A DNA stretch of 64,000 nucleotides. It comes from Flavobacterium sp. CECT 9288. Lineage in GTDB: Bacteria; Bacteroidota; Bacteroidia; Flavobacteriales; Flavobacteriaceae. The notes under the pieces are model-generated. The model searched no databases and was not told the origin of the DNA. It was given only the letters and a program-made list of their open reading frames with translations. The stretch's first letter is position 1, and each line of letters opens with the position of its first letter. A program made the position numbers and the translations under genes. This document shows positions 27,886-37,000 of this stretch, one piece after another. The stretch spans positions 3,411,501-3,475,500 of the forward strand of contig NZ_OU957226.1 in assembly GCF_918731615.1 (NCBI RefSeq), read 5' to 3'.

Positions 27886-28240
27886 TTATTATTAGTAGTA
27901 TCTATTTTATTTCTTAAAATTATTATTTTTAACTATTAAAATTGACGCTCATATTTTAATTTTAAGCAATTAATTTTATTTAGACATCAATTTATATGTT
28001 TTTAAAAATTTCGTTTAATAATGAGTCTTTAATTAGGTTTTGGTGTAAAAATAGTTACTTTTTGTACATATTTGTTCCAATAGGCTGTTGGAATTTTGAA
28101 AATGCACTTTTTTTTTGTTTTTCCACGTGAAATTTATTTTTTTGAAAAGTTGAAAAATTTTCGTTCTGATTTTATTAAAAATGAAAGAGTAGGTGAGGAG
28201 TTTATTTTTTATTTTAGTTTCAAAAAAATGATGGCACAAA
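27886..28240. other. A+T-rich intergenic region between convergent glnS and SPFH genes
   Basis: I see no gene in these 355 bases. The frame at 28033-28239 (minus) has an unusual composition, no ribosome-binding context and low-complexity content, so it is not accepted. The region contains one degenerate parS-like site (see 28129-28144). Confidence 0.5.
28129..28144. other. Degenerate parS-like site
   Basis: TTTTCCACGTGAAATT shares the CACGTG core but differs at three positions from TGTTCCACGTGAAACA. It could be a weak ParB site or a chance match. Confidence 0.3.
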
Positions 28241-28265
28241 AAAAAGAGGCACTTGGCCTCTTTTA
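28241..28265 (-). terminator. Terminator of the SPFH gene
   Basis: Minus-strand GAGGCCAAGTGCCTC stem-loop is followed by eight Ts, 6 bases past the stop at 28271. Confidence 0.75.
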
Positions 28266-28270
28266 ATTTT

Positions 28271-29260
28271 TTATTCTTCTTTATCCTGAATATCGGAATG
28301 ATCAGTTGAACTGTGATTTTCTATTTTATGATTTTTCGATCTGTGATCTTTTTCATTTCTTTTTTTCATCAGTTCACCAACTTGGTTAGAAGCTGAAAAT
28401 GATGCAATCATATTATTCAACATATCGCTTCCTGCTTGTGGTGAATTTGGTAACAATATTAAATTCGAATTAGTATCGGCACCTATGGCTTGCAATGTAT
28501 CATAATGTTGAGTCACTACAATAAGCGCTGATGCTTCTTGAGAATTGATACCAACTCTATTCAAGACATCCACACTTTCCACAAGACCTTTTGCAATTTC
28601 TCTTCGTTGGTTAGCAATACCTTGTCCTTGTAATCGCTTACTTTCTGCTTCAGCTTCGGCTTTTGCAACAATTCTAATACGTGATGCTTCAGCTTCAAAT
28701 TCTGCCACGGTTTTTTCTCTATCAGCTGCATTAATACGGTTCATTGCATTTTTAACTTGTATATCTGGATCAATATCAGTGACTAAAGTGTTTATGATTG
28801 TGTAACCATAAGTTGTCATGGCCTCATTTAATTCTCTTTTTACGGCAATTGCAATATCATCTTTTCTTTCAAAAACATCGTCTAGTTTTAATTTTGGAAC
28901 TTCTGCACGAACTACATCAAATACGTAAGATGTAATTTGATCGTGTGGATATTCTAATTTGTAAAAGGCATCATAAACGGTTTCTTTGATAACCATAAAT
29001 TGCACCGAAACTTTTAGTTTTACAAATACGTTATCTTTAGTTTTAGTTTCAATGATAACATCTAGTTGTTGGATTTTTAAATTTACTCTTCCGGCAATTC
29101 TATCTATAATAGGAATTTTGAGTTGTAATCCTGACTGTCTAATGCTTAAGAATTTTCCAAAGCGTTCTATTACTACAGCCGTTTGTTGTTTTACCGTAAA
29201 AAATGAGGATAACAAAATGAATAGTCCAAAGACCAAAATTACAATTAATGCAATGTTCAT
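28271..29260 (-). CDS. SPFH/Band 7 domain protein (stomatin/QmcA-like)
   Basis: The 329-residue protein starts with a single membrane segment (about 2-22) and continues with the SPFH domain (QQTAVVIERFGKFLSIRQSGLQLKIPIIDRI ... DNVFVKLKVSVQFMV) and the helical Ala/Glu-rich segment AEFEAEASRIRIVAKAEAEAES. Such scaffold proteins oligomerise at membranes and associate with proteases. The C-terminal 35 residues are hydrophilic, rich in His, Lys and Asp. No NfeD partner gene is adjacent. Confidence 0.92.
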   Translation of the reverse strand: MNIALIVILVFGLFILLSSFFTVKQQTAVVIERFGKFLSIRQSGLQLKIPIIDRIAGRVNLKIQQLDVIIETKTKDNVFVKLKVSVQFMVIKETVYDAFYKLEYPHDQITSYVFDVVRAEVPKLKLDDVFERKDDIAIAVKRELNEAMTTYGYTIINTLVTDIDPDIQVKNAMNRINAADREKTVAEFEAEASRIRIVAKAEAEAESKRLQGQGIANQRREIAKGLVESVDVLNRVGINSQEASALIVVTQHYDTLQAIGADTNSNLILLPNSPQAGSDMLNNMIASFSASNQVGELMKKRNEKDHRSKNHKIENHSSTDHSDIQDKEE

Positions 29261-29340
29261 AATAATTTGATTTAGTTTAATTATAAATTTACAAATTATA
29301 CTTTACAAATTATCGTATTTATCTTTCTTTATTTTGCATA

Positions 29341-29369
29341 AAAAAACGCCTTAAATTTAAGGCGTTTTA
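29341..29369 (-). terminator. Terminator of gltX (perfect palindrome)
   Basis: ACGCCTTAAATTTAAGGCGT (29345-29364) is a perfect 20-base palindrome; on the minus strand it is followed by a T-run (the A-run at 29339-29344) and it begins 13 bases after the gltX stop. Confidence 0.8.
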
Positions 29370-29376
29370 TATGTTT

Positions 29377-30882
29377 TTACAAATTTTCTATTGCTTTGTG
29401 AATTCTTGAAATAGTTTCTTCTTTTCCAATTACTTCCACAATATCAAAAAGGTGTGGGCCTTTTAAGGCGCCAACTAAACTTAAACGAAATGGTTGCATA
29501 ACTTTTCCCATCCCAATTTCGTTTTTCGTCATCCAGTCTTTTACTATGGTTTCGATATTTGCAGATTTGAAATCGTTAATTTCTTCCACTACAGATATTA
29601 ATTCTTGCATTAAAGCAGGAGTTTCAGCTTTCCAGTTTTTGCTTGCTTTTTCATCATAACTGGTTGGAGCTACAAAAAAGAAATCACTCATTTCCCAAAA
29701 TTCTGATACAAAATGGGCACGTTCTTTAATCAAGGAAACTATTTTAGTAAGTTTTGTTTCTTTAACATTAAAACCTTTTTCAATTAAAATAGGGGAGAAG
29801 GCTTCTGCTAAAGTTGCATCCTCTTGTTTAATTAAATACTGGTGATTGAACCATTTATTTTTTTCAGGATCAAATTTTGCTCCTGATTTGTGAACTCTAT
29901 TTAAGTCAAATGAGGAGACTAGTTCCTCTAATGAGAATAATTCTTTATCGGTTCCGTCGTTCCAACCTAGTAATGCTAAAAAGTTTAGGACTGCTTCAGG
30001 GAAAAATCCTTTTTCTCTGTATCCTGATGAAACCCCTTCTTCTGTTTTCCAATCTAATGGAAATACAGGAAAACCCATTTTATCTCCATCACGTTTTGAT
30101 AATTTTCCGTTACCAATAGGTTTCATGATTAGCGGTAAATGTGCAAATTGTGGTGCCTCCCAACCAAATGCTCTGTACAATAAAACGTGTAAAGGCATTG
30201 AAGGCAACCATTCTTCACCACGTATAACATGCGAAGTTTCCATTAAATGATCATCTACTATATTAGCTAAATGATACGTTGGCATGCCGTCACTTTTAAA
30301 CAATACTTTATCGTCTAAAAGATTCGATTCAAATTTTACATCACCACGAATAATATCATGTAAATGCAAAGTTTCATTCACTGGGGTTTTAAAACGTATT
30401 ACATAATGTTCTCCAGCAGCAATTCTTTTTGCAGCTTCTTCACTAGAAATTACTAGAGAAGTATCTAATTTTTCTCTGTTAGTATGGTTGTATATAAACG
30501 TTTTTCCTTGTTCTTCTTCTAATTTTCTAGCCGCATCTAATGCATCTGCCGTATCAAATGCATAATACGCATTGCCTGAATTGATCAAATCAGTTGCATA
30601 TTTTTGGTATATTTCTTTTCTTTCGCTTTGACGGTAAGGTCCAAATTTTTCGTTTTTACCAATGGTTTCATCAGGAGCAATTCCTAACCATTCTAATGCT
30701 TCCTTGATATATTCTTCGGCACCAGGAACAAATCGGTTTTGGTCTGTATCTTCAATTCGTAAAAAGAAAACACCATTGTTTTTCTTGGCAAACAAATAAT
30801 TGAATAATGCGGTACGAACTCCGCCAATATGTAAAGGTCCTGTTGGACTTGGTGCAAAACGCACACGAACTTGTTTAGACAT
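29377..30882 (-). CDS. gltX: Glutamyl-tRNA synthetase
   Basis: The 501-residue class I enzyme has the signature FAPSPTGPLHIGGVRTALFN (HIGH motif at 18-21), LRIEDTDQNR, GDDK-type substrate segments, and the KMSKS-equivalent KLSKRDGDKMGF near 260. The C-terminal helical anticodon domain is complete. It charges tRNA-Glu. A -7 element lies 16 bases upstream (30898-30905, minus). It is divergent from the DUF4175 gene. Confidence 0.96.
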   Translation of the reverse strand: MSKQVRVRFAPSPTGPLHIGGVRTALFNYLFAKKNNGVFFLRIEDTDQNRFVPGAEEYIKEALEWLGIAPDETIGKNEKFGPYRQSERKEIYQKYATDLINSGNAYYAFDTADALDAARKLEEEQGKTFIYNHTNREKLDTSLVISSEEAAKRIAAGEHYVIRFKTPVNETLHLHDIIRGDVKFESNLLDDKVLFKSDGMPTYHLANIVDDHLMETSHVIRGEEWLPSMPLHVLLYRAFGWEAPQFAHLPLIMKPIGNGKLSKRDGDKMGFPVFPLDWKTEEGVSSGYREKGFFPEAVLNFLALLGWNDGTDKELFSLEELVSSFDLNRVHKSGAKFDPEKNKWFNHQYLIKQEDATLAEAFSPILIEKGFNVKETKLTKIVSLIKERAHFVSEFWEMSDFFFVAPTSYDEKASKNWKAETPALMQELISVVEEINDFKSANIETIVKDWMTKNEIGMGKVMQPFRLSLVGALKGPHLFDIVEVIGKEETISRIHKAIENL

Positions 30883-30897
30883 CGATTTTTTTTATTG

Positions 30898-30905
30898 CAA
30901 AGATA
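30898..30905 (-). promoter_or_regulatory. -7 promoter element of gltX
   Basis: Minus-strand TATCTTTG matches TAnnTTTG, 16 bases upstream of the ATG. Confidence 0.55.
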
Positions 30906-31017
30906 CAATTCTATACTTTTAATATGCTTTTCTAATTTTGGTATATTATTTAACTTAAATTGATATTCTGCATCAATTAAAATTATTAGTTTTATAGGTT
31001 AAATAAATACCAATTTT

Positions 31018-34000
31018 ATGCTTAAAAGTCAGCATGTTATTTACGATAAACTAGAAGCTTTTATTAAAAAGTATTACACCAATGAACTCATTAAAGGATC
31101 TCTTTTCTTTATCGGTTTAGGTTTAATTTATTTTTTAGTTACCCTTTTTATTGAATACCTTTTATGGCTTAAACCTAGTTATAGAACTTTTTTATTTGTT
31201 CTATTTATCATTGTAGAAGCTTTTTTGTTCTTTCGCTTTATTTTGATTCCTGTTTTTAAGCTTTTTAAATTAAAATCGGGTATTGATTATAAGGAAGCTT
31301 CAGCTATAATTGGAACACATTTTTCTGAAGTTCAAGACAAATTGATCAATTTTTTACAGCTATCTCAAGATCAATCTTCAGTATCTTCGGAATTAGTTTT
31401 AGCTTCTATCGAACAAAAATCCAATACACTGTCGCCAATTCCTTTTGGGAATGCTATAAATTTTAAAGCTAATTCTAAGTATTATCCTTTAGCTTTAGCA
31501 CCTTTAGTTTTTGTCTTTCTTATTTATTTCACGGGAAACAGTGCTGTAATTTCTCAAAGTTTAAATCGTGTTGTTAACTTTAGTTCACCTTTTCAGCCAC
31601 CAGCCCCATTTAAATTTATTATTCTTAACAAGAATTTACAAGTAGAGCAAGGTTCTGATTTTACTTTACGCATGAAAACAGTTGGTAAAGTAGTGCCCGA
31701 AAACATAGTCGTTTTCTTAAATGATGAAACTTATTTTATGGAACAGGATGCCCAAGGAGAGTTTTCATTTAAAATTACTAAACCTATTCAGTCCTTATTG
31801 TTTCACGTGGAGGCAAATGGAGTTTTATCCCCAGATTATGAATTGAATGTAATTGAAGTTCCCTCTATTGCCGACTTTGAAATGTATTTACAATTTCCGA
31901 GTTATCTAAATAAAAAGTCTGAAATTATTAAAGGAACTGGTAATGCTATGGTTCCAGAAGGCACATTGGTTACATGGAAGTTGAACACTTCTAAAACACA
32001 ATCTGTATCGTTTTTTGAAAATAATCAAAAATCTTTTTTCGTTAAATCGAATAATACTTTCCAATTGTCAAAGCGAATTTCTAGAAATCTGGATTATCAA
32101 ATTACTATTTCTAATACTGCTGTTACTAACTTTGAGAAGCTTAATTATGAAATTAATACAATAGCAGATCAGTTTCCTTCTATTATGGTATCAAAAGCTC
32201 CAGATAGTCTCAATGTTAGTAAGAATTTTGTTATTGGTCAAGTATCTGATGATTACGGACTTTCGAAACTACAAATTGTTTACTATGATCGAAAGAATCC
32301 ATCTCAGATTAAACGTGGAACTATTGCTATTAAAAAAGCTTCTTTTGATCAGTTTGTTTTTGCCTTTCCAAGCAATCTACCTGTTAGTGAAGGGGTAGAT
32401 TATGAGTATTATTTTGAAGTATTTGATACTGATGCTTTGCATAATTTCAAAAGTACAAAGTCTTCTATTTTCTCAAATAGGGTAGTAACTGAAGAGGAAA
32501 AAGTAGCTGAAGCTTTAGAGTCGCAGTCCCGTAATGTTTCTGGACTTTCTAAATCTTTAAAGCAACAAGACAAGCAATTTTCTTCTTTAGATAAATTTCA
32601 GCAACTAGGCAAAGAAAAGGACATTCTTGATTTTAAAGACCAACAAAAATTGGATGATTTTATGCAACGTCAAATGAAGCAAGATGCTGTCATGAAAGAA
32701 TTCACAAGGAAAATGAATGAAAACCTTTCTCAATTTAAAACGGAAAAGAAAGATGCTTTTAAAGAAGAACTTCAAAAACGTTTAGAGAAAGCCGAGAAAG
32801 ATTTAGATAAAAATGATAAGTTATTAGACGAATTAAAATCCTTAACTGAAAAAATTCAGAACGATCAATTGTTTTCTAAATTGGAAAAATTCAAACAAAA
32901 CAGTAAGAATCAAGTTAAGAGTTTGGAACAATTAGTTGAGCTTACTAAAAAATATTACGTAGAAAAGAAAGCGGAACAATTACAAGAACAACTTTCAAAA
33001 TTAGCTAACAAGCAAGAGAATTTATCTAATGATGATAAACTCAATAAAACGGATAATCAAAAGGAGATTAATGAAGAATTTAATTCTTTAAAGAAAGAAC
33101 TGGATGCATTGTCTAAAGAGAATAAAGAATTAAAAGCACCTTTATCTTTTCCAAATTCTGATTCTAAAAAGAAAGATGTTGATGAGGAATTGAATAAAGC
33201 TATTTCTGAATTATCAAAAAATAATAAAGAAAAAGCTAAATCCAACCAAAAGAACGCATCTAAAAAGATGAAACAAATGGCTCAAGAAATGGCTCAAGAA
33301 ATGGAGTCTGCTGAACAAGAACAAATGGAGGAGGACGTTGCTATGTTGAGACAAATTTTAGATAATCTGTTATCTTTTTCATTGACTCAGGAAGACCTAA
33401 TGTATCAGTTTAAAAAATTTAAACCTGGTTCTCCTGCGTTTAATAAAAATATTAAAATCCAACAAGATTTAAAACAACAGTTTAAACATGCTGATGATAG
33501 TTTGTTTGCGATGTCACTTAGAAATCCAAAATTTACTGATGACATTACTAAGGAAATTGGAAACGTTTCTTATAATTTAGATAAGTCACTTAGCACTTTC
33601 ACCGATGCTCAAATTGCAAAAGGACTCTCTCATCAGCAATACACGGTATCGAGTGCTAATAAACTAGCTGATTTTTTAAGTTCTATTTTAAGCAGTATGC
33701 AATCACAGATGTCGGGTATGGGTCAAGGTAAGCCTAAACCCGGAAGCAATGATGGAATGCAACTTCCTGATATTATTAAAAAGATGGATGGCTTAGCCGA
33801 TAAAATGAAAGAAGGTCAAAAGAGTGGCAAAACCCCTAAACCAGGTAGTAGTGGAAAGCCATCTCAATCGGGGTCAAAAGGTGAATCGGGTGAGGGAGAA
33901 GCTCAAGACATAATGGACATTTATAAAGAACAACGCCAGTTAAGAGAGTCTCTTCAAAATGAACTTAACAATAAAGGCATTGGAGCTAAGGGTCAGAATG

Positions 34001-34302
34001 CCTTAGAACAAATGAAAGCTTTAGAAAAGCAGTTACTCAATAAGGGTTTCAATAATGAAAACATGCAACGTATTCTGAATATTAAACAAGAACTACTTAA
34101 ATTAAAGTCAGCTATTCAAGAACAAGGTGAAGATACTAAAAGACAATCAGAGACCAATCAAAAAGAGTTTAACGGTAGTTCAAATAGGATTCCAGCTGCG
34201 TTACTAGATTATTTAAATAGTAAAGAGATTTTAAATAGACAATCCTTACCTTTGCGCTCAAATTTTAACACTAAAGTTCAAGTTTATTTTAATAACAAAT
34301 GA
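31018..34302 (+). CDS. DUF4175-like large membrane-anchored coiled-coil protein
   Basis: The 1094-residue protein has two to three N-terminal membrane helices (about 25-45, 55-80 and 155-175), a beta-rich periplasmic region (about 200-480) and a long charged helical region (about 490-800) full of KEELQKRLEKAEKDLDKN-like heptads. It ends in a Gln/Gly/Ser-rich low-complexity part (about 895-970). This is the DUF4175 arrangement known from Bacteroidota. Its stop overlaps the ybeY start by four bases (ATGA), so the two are translationally coupled. A CACGTG-centred parS-like site lies inside it (31799-31814). Confidence 0.8.
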   Translation: MLKSQHVIYDKLEAFIKKYYTNELIKGSLFFIGLGLIYFLVTLFIEYLLWLKPSYRTFLFVLFIIVEAFLFFRFILIPVFKLFKLKSGIDYKEASAIIGTHFSEVQDKLINFLQLSQDQSSVSSELVLASIEQKSNTLSPIPFGNAINFKANSKYYPLALAPLVFVFLIYFTGNSAVISQSLNRVVNFSSPFQPPAPFKFIILNKNLQVEQGSDFTLRMKTVGKVVPENIVVFLNDETYFMEQDAQGEFSFKITKPIQSLLFHVEANGVLSPDYELNVIEVPSIADFEMYLQFPSYLNKKSEIIKGTGNAMVPEGTLVTWKLNTSKTQSVSFFENNQKSFFVKSNNTFQLSKRISRNLDYQITISNTAVTNFEKLNYEINTIADQFPSIMVSKAPDSLNVSKNFVIGQVSDDYGLSKLQIVYYDRKNPSQIKRGTIAIKKASFDQFVFAFPSNLPVSEGVDYEYYFEVFDTDALHNFKSTKSSIFSNRVVTEEEKVAEALESQSRNVSGLSKSLKQQDKQFSSLDKFQQLGKEKDILDFKDQQKLDDFMQRQMKQDAVMKEFTRKMNENLSQFKTEKKDAFKEELQKRLEKAEKDLDKNDKLLDELKSLTEKIQNDQLFSKLEKFKQNSKNQVKSLEQLVELTKKYYVEKKAEQLQEQLSKLANKQENLSNDDKLNKTDNQKEINEEFNSLKKELDALSKENKELKAPLSFPNSDSKKKDVDEELNKAISELSKNNKEKAKSNQKNASKKMKQMAQEMAQEMESAEQEQMEEDVAMLRQILDNLLSFSLTQEDLMYQFKKFKPGSPAFNKNIKIQQDLKQQFKHADDSLFAMSLRNPKFTDDITKEIGNVSYNLDKSLSTFTDAQIAKGLSHQQYTVSSANKLADFLSSILSSMQSQMSGMGQGKPKPGSNDGMQLPDIIKKMDGLADKMKEGQKSGKTPKPGSSGKPSQSGSKGESGEGEAQDIMDIYKEQRQLRESLQNELNNKGIGAKGQNALEQMKALEKQLLNKGFNNENMQRILNIKQELLKLKSAIQEQGEDTKRQSETNQKEFNGSSNRIPAALLDYLNSKEILNRQSLPLRSNFNTKVQVYFNNK
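31799..31814. other. Degenerate parS-like site inside the DUF4175 gene
   Basis: TGTTTCACGTGGAGGC keeps the left half and core of parS but differs in three of the last five bases. It encodes LFHVEA in frame. Weak candidate only. Confidence 0.3.
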
Positions 34303-34718
34303 TCAATTTTAATTACGAGTCCACGTTCACATTAGACAACGAAGATAGTTATGCTGCATGGCTTTCTGCTGTGATAGTTTCTGAAAATAGAAAAGAAGGA
34401 GAAATAAATTATATTTTTTGTGATGATGAATACCTTCACAAAATTAATCTTGAGTACCTTAATCACGATACACTTACAGATATCATTAGTTTTGATTACT
34501 CTGTAGGCAATGAATTGAATGGTGATATTTTTATTTCCATAGAACGTGTTCAAGATAACGCTAACGATTATGAGGTAACTTTTGATCAAGAATTAAAAAG
34601 AGTCTTAGCTCATGGTATTCTACATTACTGTGAATACAAAGATAAAAGCGATTCAGAAGCTTTATTAATGAGAAATAAAGAAGACGAAAAGATTGTTATG
34701 TTTCACGTGGAACACTAA
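34299..34718 (+). CDS. ybeY: Endoribonuclease YbeY (16S rRNA maturation)
   Basis: The 139-residue protein has NHDTLTDIISFDYS and the zinc site HGILHYCEYKDK. The first two His of HxxxH are present, and the Bacteroidota-type YKDKS replaces the proteobacterial YDH. YbeY acts in 16S rRNA 3' maturation and ribosome quality control. The start overlaps the DUF4175 stop. The last six codons (Met-Phe-His-Val-Glu-His) coincide with a parS site, so the C-terminus may be shaped by that DNA element. Confidence 0.92.
   Translation: MINFNYESTFTLDNEDSYAAWLSAVIVSENRKEGEINYIFCDDEYLHKINLEYLNHDTLTDIISFDYSVGNELNGDIFISIERVQDNANDYEVTFDQELKRVLAHGILHYCEYKDKSDSEALLMRNKEDEKIVMFHVEH
34699..34714. other. parS site 1 (chromosome partitioning)
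   Basis: TGTTTCACGTGGAACA differs at one position from the bacterial parS consensus TGTTTCACGTGAAACA. It lies inside the last codons of ybeY, 200 bases upstream of mnmG, in a group of four sites. Confidence 0.8.
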
Positions 34719-34737
34719 TCTTTTATTAATACCATAT

Positions 34738-34753
34738 CGTTCCACGTGGAACA
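34738..34753. other. parS site 2
   Basis: CGTTCCACGTGGAACA: a 14-base perfect palindrome GTTCCACGTGGAAC, in the ybeY-mnmG intergenic region. Confidence 0.78.
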
Positions 34754-34762
34754 CAACTCTTC

Positions 34763-34790
34763 TTTTTCGGTTCTTTGTTGAACCGAAAAA
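34763..34790. repeat. Inverted repeat between parS sites 2 and 3
   Basis: TTTTTCGGTTC / GAACCGAAAAA forms an 11-bp hairpin with a six-base loop. On the minus strand it is not followed by a clear T-run; it may terminate ybeY transcription or be structural. Confidence 0.5.
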
Positions 34791-34807
34791 AATTAAAGTT
34801 TTAAATT

Positions 34808-34823
34808 AGTTCCACGTGGAACA
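34808..34823. other. parS site 3
   Basis: AGTTCCACGTGGAACA, the same 14-base palindrome as site 2, 70 bases further on. Confidence 0.78.
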
Positions 34824-34846
34824 CAAATTTAACGAAGGGTTTATTT

Positions 34847-34862
34847 AGTTCCACGTGAAACA
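34847..34862. other. parS site 4
   Basis: AGTTCCACGTGAAACA matches the B. subtilis-type parS TGTTCCACGTGAAACA at 15 of 16 positions, 49 bases before mnmG. Confidence 0.82.
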
Positions 34863-34910
34863 CACACTGAATTTTTAAATTCAATCCGTAAGGATTAAAC
34901 TTTTATAAAA

Positions 34911-36782
34911 ATGTTTTATCAAGAATATGATGTTATTGTAGTTGGGGCTGGTCATGCTGGTTCTGAGGCCGCCGCTGCCGCTGCTAATTTGGGATCGAAG
35001 ACGCTTTTGGTTACCATGAGCTTGCAAAACATTGCGCAAATGTCGTGTAATCCTGCAATGGGGGGTATAGCAAAAGGACAAATTGTACGAGAGATTGATG
35101 CTCTTGGCGGTTATTCTGGAATTGTTTCAGACAAGACGGCAATTCAGTTTAAGATGCTCAACAAATCAAAAGGACCAGCTATGTGGTCTCCAAGAGTTCA
35201 AAGTGATCGAATGCGTTTTGCTGAGGAATGGAGGTTGATGCTTGAAGGAACTCCAAATCTTGATTTTTATCAAGAAATGGTTAGTGGGTTGATTATTGAG
35301 AATGGAGTTGTAAAAGGAATTAAAACTTCATTAGGTTTGGAGATTCGTTCAAAATCTGTGGTGCTTACTAATGGTACTTTTTTGAATGGATTGATTCATA
35401 TTGGTGATAAGCAATTTGGTGGAGGTCGTGCAGGGGAAAGTGCTTCTTATGGAATTACTGAAGATCTTGTTGCGGTTGGTTTTGAATCTGGCCGAATGAA
35501 AACAGGAACTCCACCTCGTGTAGATGGACGATCACTTGATTATTCGAAAATGAATGAAGAGAAAGGTGATGCAAAGCCAGATAAGTTTTCTTATTCTGAT
35601 TTCACTAAACCTTTGGCTTTCCAAAAATCATGTCACATGACGTATACTTCTTTGGATGTTCATGATATTCTTAGAGAAGGTTTTGATCGTTCTCCAATGT
35701 TCAACGGTCGTATCAAAAGTTTAGGTCCAAGGTATTGCCCGTCTATTGAAGATAAAATTAATCGTTTTGCTGATAAAGAAAGACACCAGCTTTTTGTGGA
35801 GCCTGAAGGTTGGAATACCTGTGAGGTGTATGTGAATGGTTTCTCTACATCATTACCCGAGGATATTCAATTTAAAGCGTTGCGTTCTGTTGTAGGTTTT
35901 GAAAACGTAAAGTTTTTTAGACCTGGTTATGCTATAGAGTATGATTATTTTCCGCCAACACAATTGAAGCATACTCTTGAAACGAAATTAGTTTCAGGTT
36001 TGTTTTTTGCTGGTCAAATAAATGGAACTACAGGATATGAAGAAGCAGCTGCTCAAGGATTGATGGCTGGTATAAATGCGCATTTGAAGATTAACGAAAA
36101 AGCGCCCTTGATTTTAAAAAGAGATGAAGCTTATATTGGGGTTTTGATAGATGACTTGATTACCAAAGGAACTGAGGAACCATACAGAATGTTTACCTCT
36201 CGTGCAGAGTACAGAACTTTATTGCGTCAGGACAATGCTGATTTTAGATTAACGCCAATGTCATTTGAAATTGGTCTTGCCTCTGAAGCTCGTTTGCGTA
36301 GAATGGAACATAAATTAAAAGAGTCTGAAAAGATGGTTGCTTTTTTTAAAGAGACTAGTATTTCTGTTTCTGAAGCCAATCCTATTTTAGAATCTAAAAA
36401 TACTGCATTGATTACGCAAGGGGACAAAATGTTTAAAGTTTTCTCTAGACCACAAATTGATTTAGAAGATATCTTAAAATTCGAAAAAGTTACTGCTTAT
36501 ATTGATGAGCACGATTTAGATCAAGAAATTTTAGAACAAGCAGAAATTCAAGTAAAGTATTCTGGTTATATTGAAAAGGAACGAAATAATGCGGATAAGT
36601 TGTTGCGACTCGAAGATGTTAAGATTCCTGAGAATTTTGATTATGAAAAAATCAAGTCTATGTCTATTGAAGCCAAACAAAAATTATCCAAAATCAGACC
36701 GGTTACTATTTCACAAGCGTCAAGAATTAGTGGTGTATCTCCAAGTGATATTTCTGTATTGTTGATTTATATGGGTCGTTAA
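34911..36782 (+). CDS. mnmG: tRNA uridine-5-carboxymethylaminomethyl modification enzyme MnmG
   Basis: The 623-residue flavoprotein has the FAD-binding motif VVGAGHAGSEAAAAAA (about 10-25), AQMSCNPAMGGIAKGQIVREIDALGG, GTFLNGLIHIG and GINGTTGYEEAAAQGL-type segments, plus the C-terminal helical domain ending GVSPSDISVLLIYMGR. With MnmE it modifies the wobble uridine of several tRNAs. mnmG often lies near oriC in other bacteria, consistent with the parS sites on both sides. Confidence 0.96.
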   Translation: MFYQEYDVIVVGAGHAGSEAAAAAANLGSKTLLVTMSLQNIAQMSCNPAMGGIAKGQIVREIDALGGYSGIVSDKTAIQFKMLNKSKGPAMWSPRVQSDRMRFAEEWRLMLEGTPNLDFYQEMVSGLIIENGVVKGIKTSLGLEIRSKSVVLTNGTFLNGLIHIGDKQFGGGRAGESASYGITEDLVAVGFESGRMKTGTPPRVDGRSLDYSKMNEEKGDAKPDKFSYSDFTKPLAFQKSCHMTYTSLDVHDILREGFDRSPMFNGRIKSLGPRYCPSIEDKINRFADKERHQLFVEPEGWNTCEVYVNGFSTSLPEDIQFKALRSVVGFENVKFFRPGYAIEYDYFPPTQLKHTLETKLVSGLFFAGQINGTTGYEEAAAQGLMAGINAHLKINEKAPLILKRDEAYIGVLIDDLITKGTEEPYRMFTSRAEYRTLLRQDNADFRLTPMSFEIGLASEARLRRMEHKLKESEKMVAFFKETSISVSEANPILESKNTALITQGDKMFKVFSRPQIDLEDILKFEKVTAYIDEHDLDQEILEQAEIQVKYSGYIEKERNNADKLLRLEDVKIPENFDYEKIKSMSIEAKQKLSKIRPVTISQASRISGVSPSDISVLLIYMGR

Positions 36783-36867
36783 GTAAGTGTTCAGTATTCA
36801 CTAAGCAGTTTTCAGTTTGATCTTTTATCTTTTATTTTATTGCTTTTGAATACTTAATACTAAAAAA

Positions 36868-36883
36868 TGTTCCACGTGAAACT
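36868..36883. other. parS site 5
   Basis: TGTTCCACGTGAAACT matches the B. subtilis-type parS at 15 of 16 positions, 85 bases after the mnmG stop. Confidence 0.82.
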
Positions 36884-36931
36884 ACGGCGTGAAGTCTTGC
36901 TGTTATTGATAATTTAGAATAGTATAATTCC

Positions 36932-36966
36932 AACCCTGAAATCTTTTATAAATGTTTTCAGGGTTT
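36932..36966. terminator. Hairpin downstream of mnmG
   Basis: AACCCTGAAA / TTTCAGGGTT stem with a 14-base loop, between mnmG and the methyltransferase gene. There is no strong U-tract, so terminator activity is only possible. Confidence 0.4.
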
Positions 36967-37000
36967 AGTATAAAAACAAAACATAAAGAAGATTTAATTA

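Noticed and set aside
28033..28239. 68-aa minus-strand frame between glnS and the SPFH gene
   Set aside because: Low-complexity, Lys/Phe/Asn-rich product without start context; more likely intergenic sequence.
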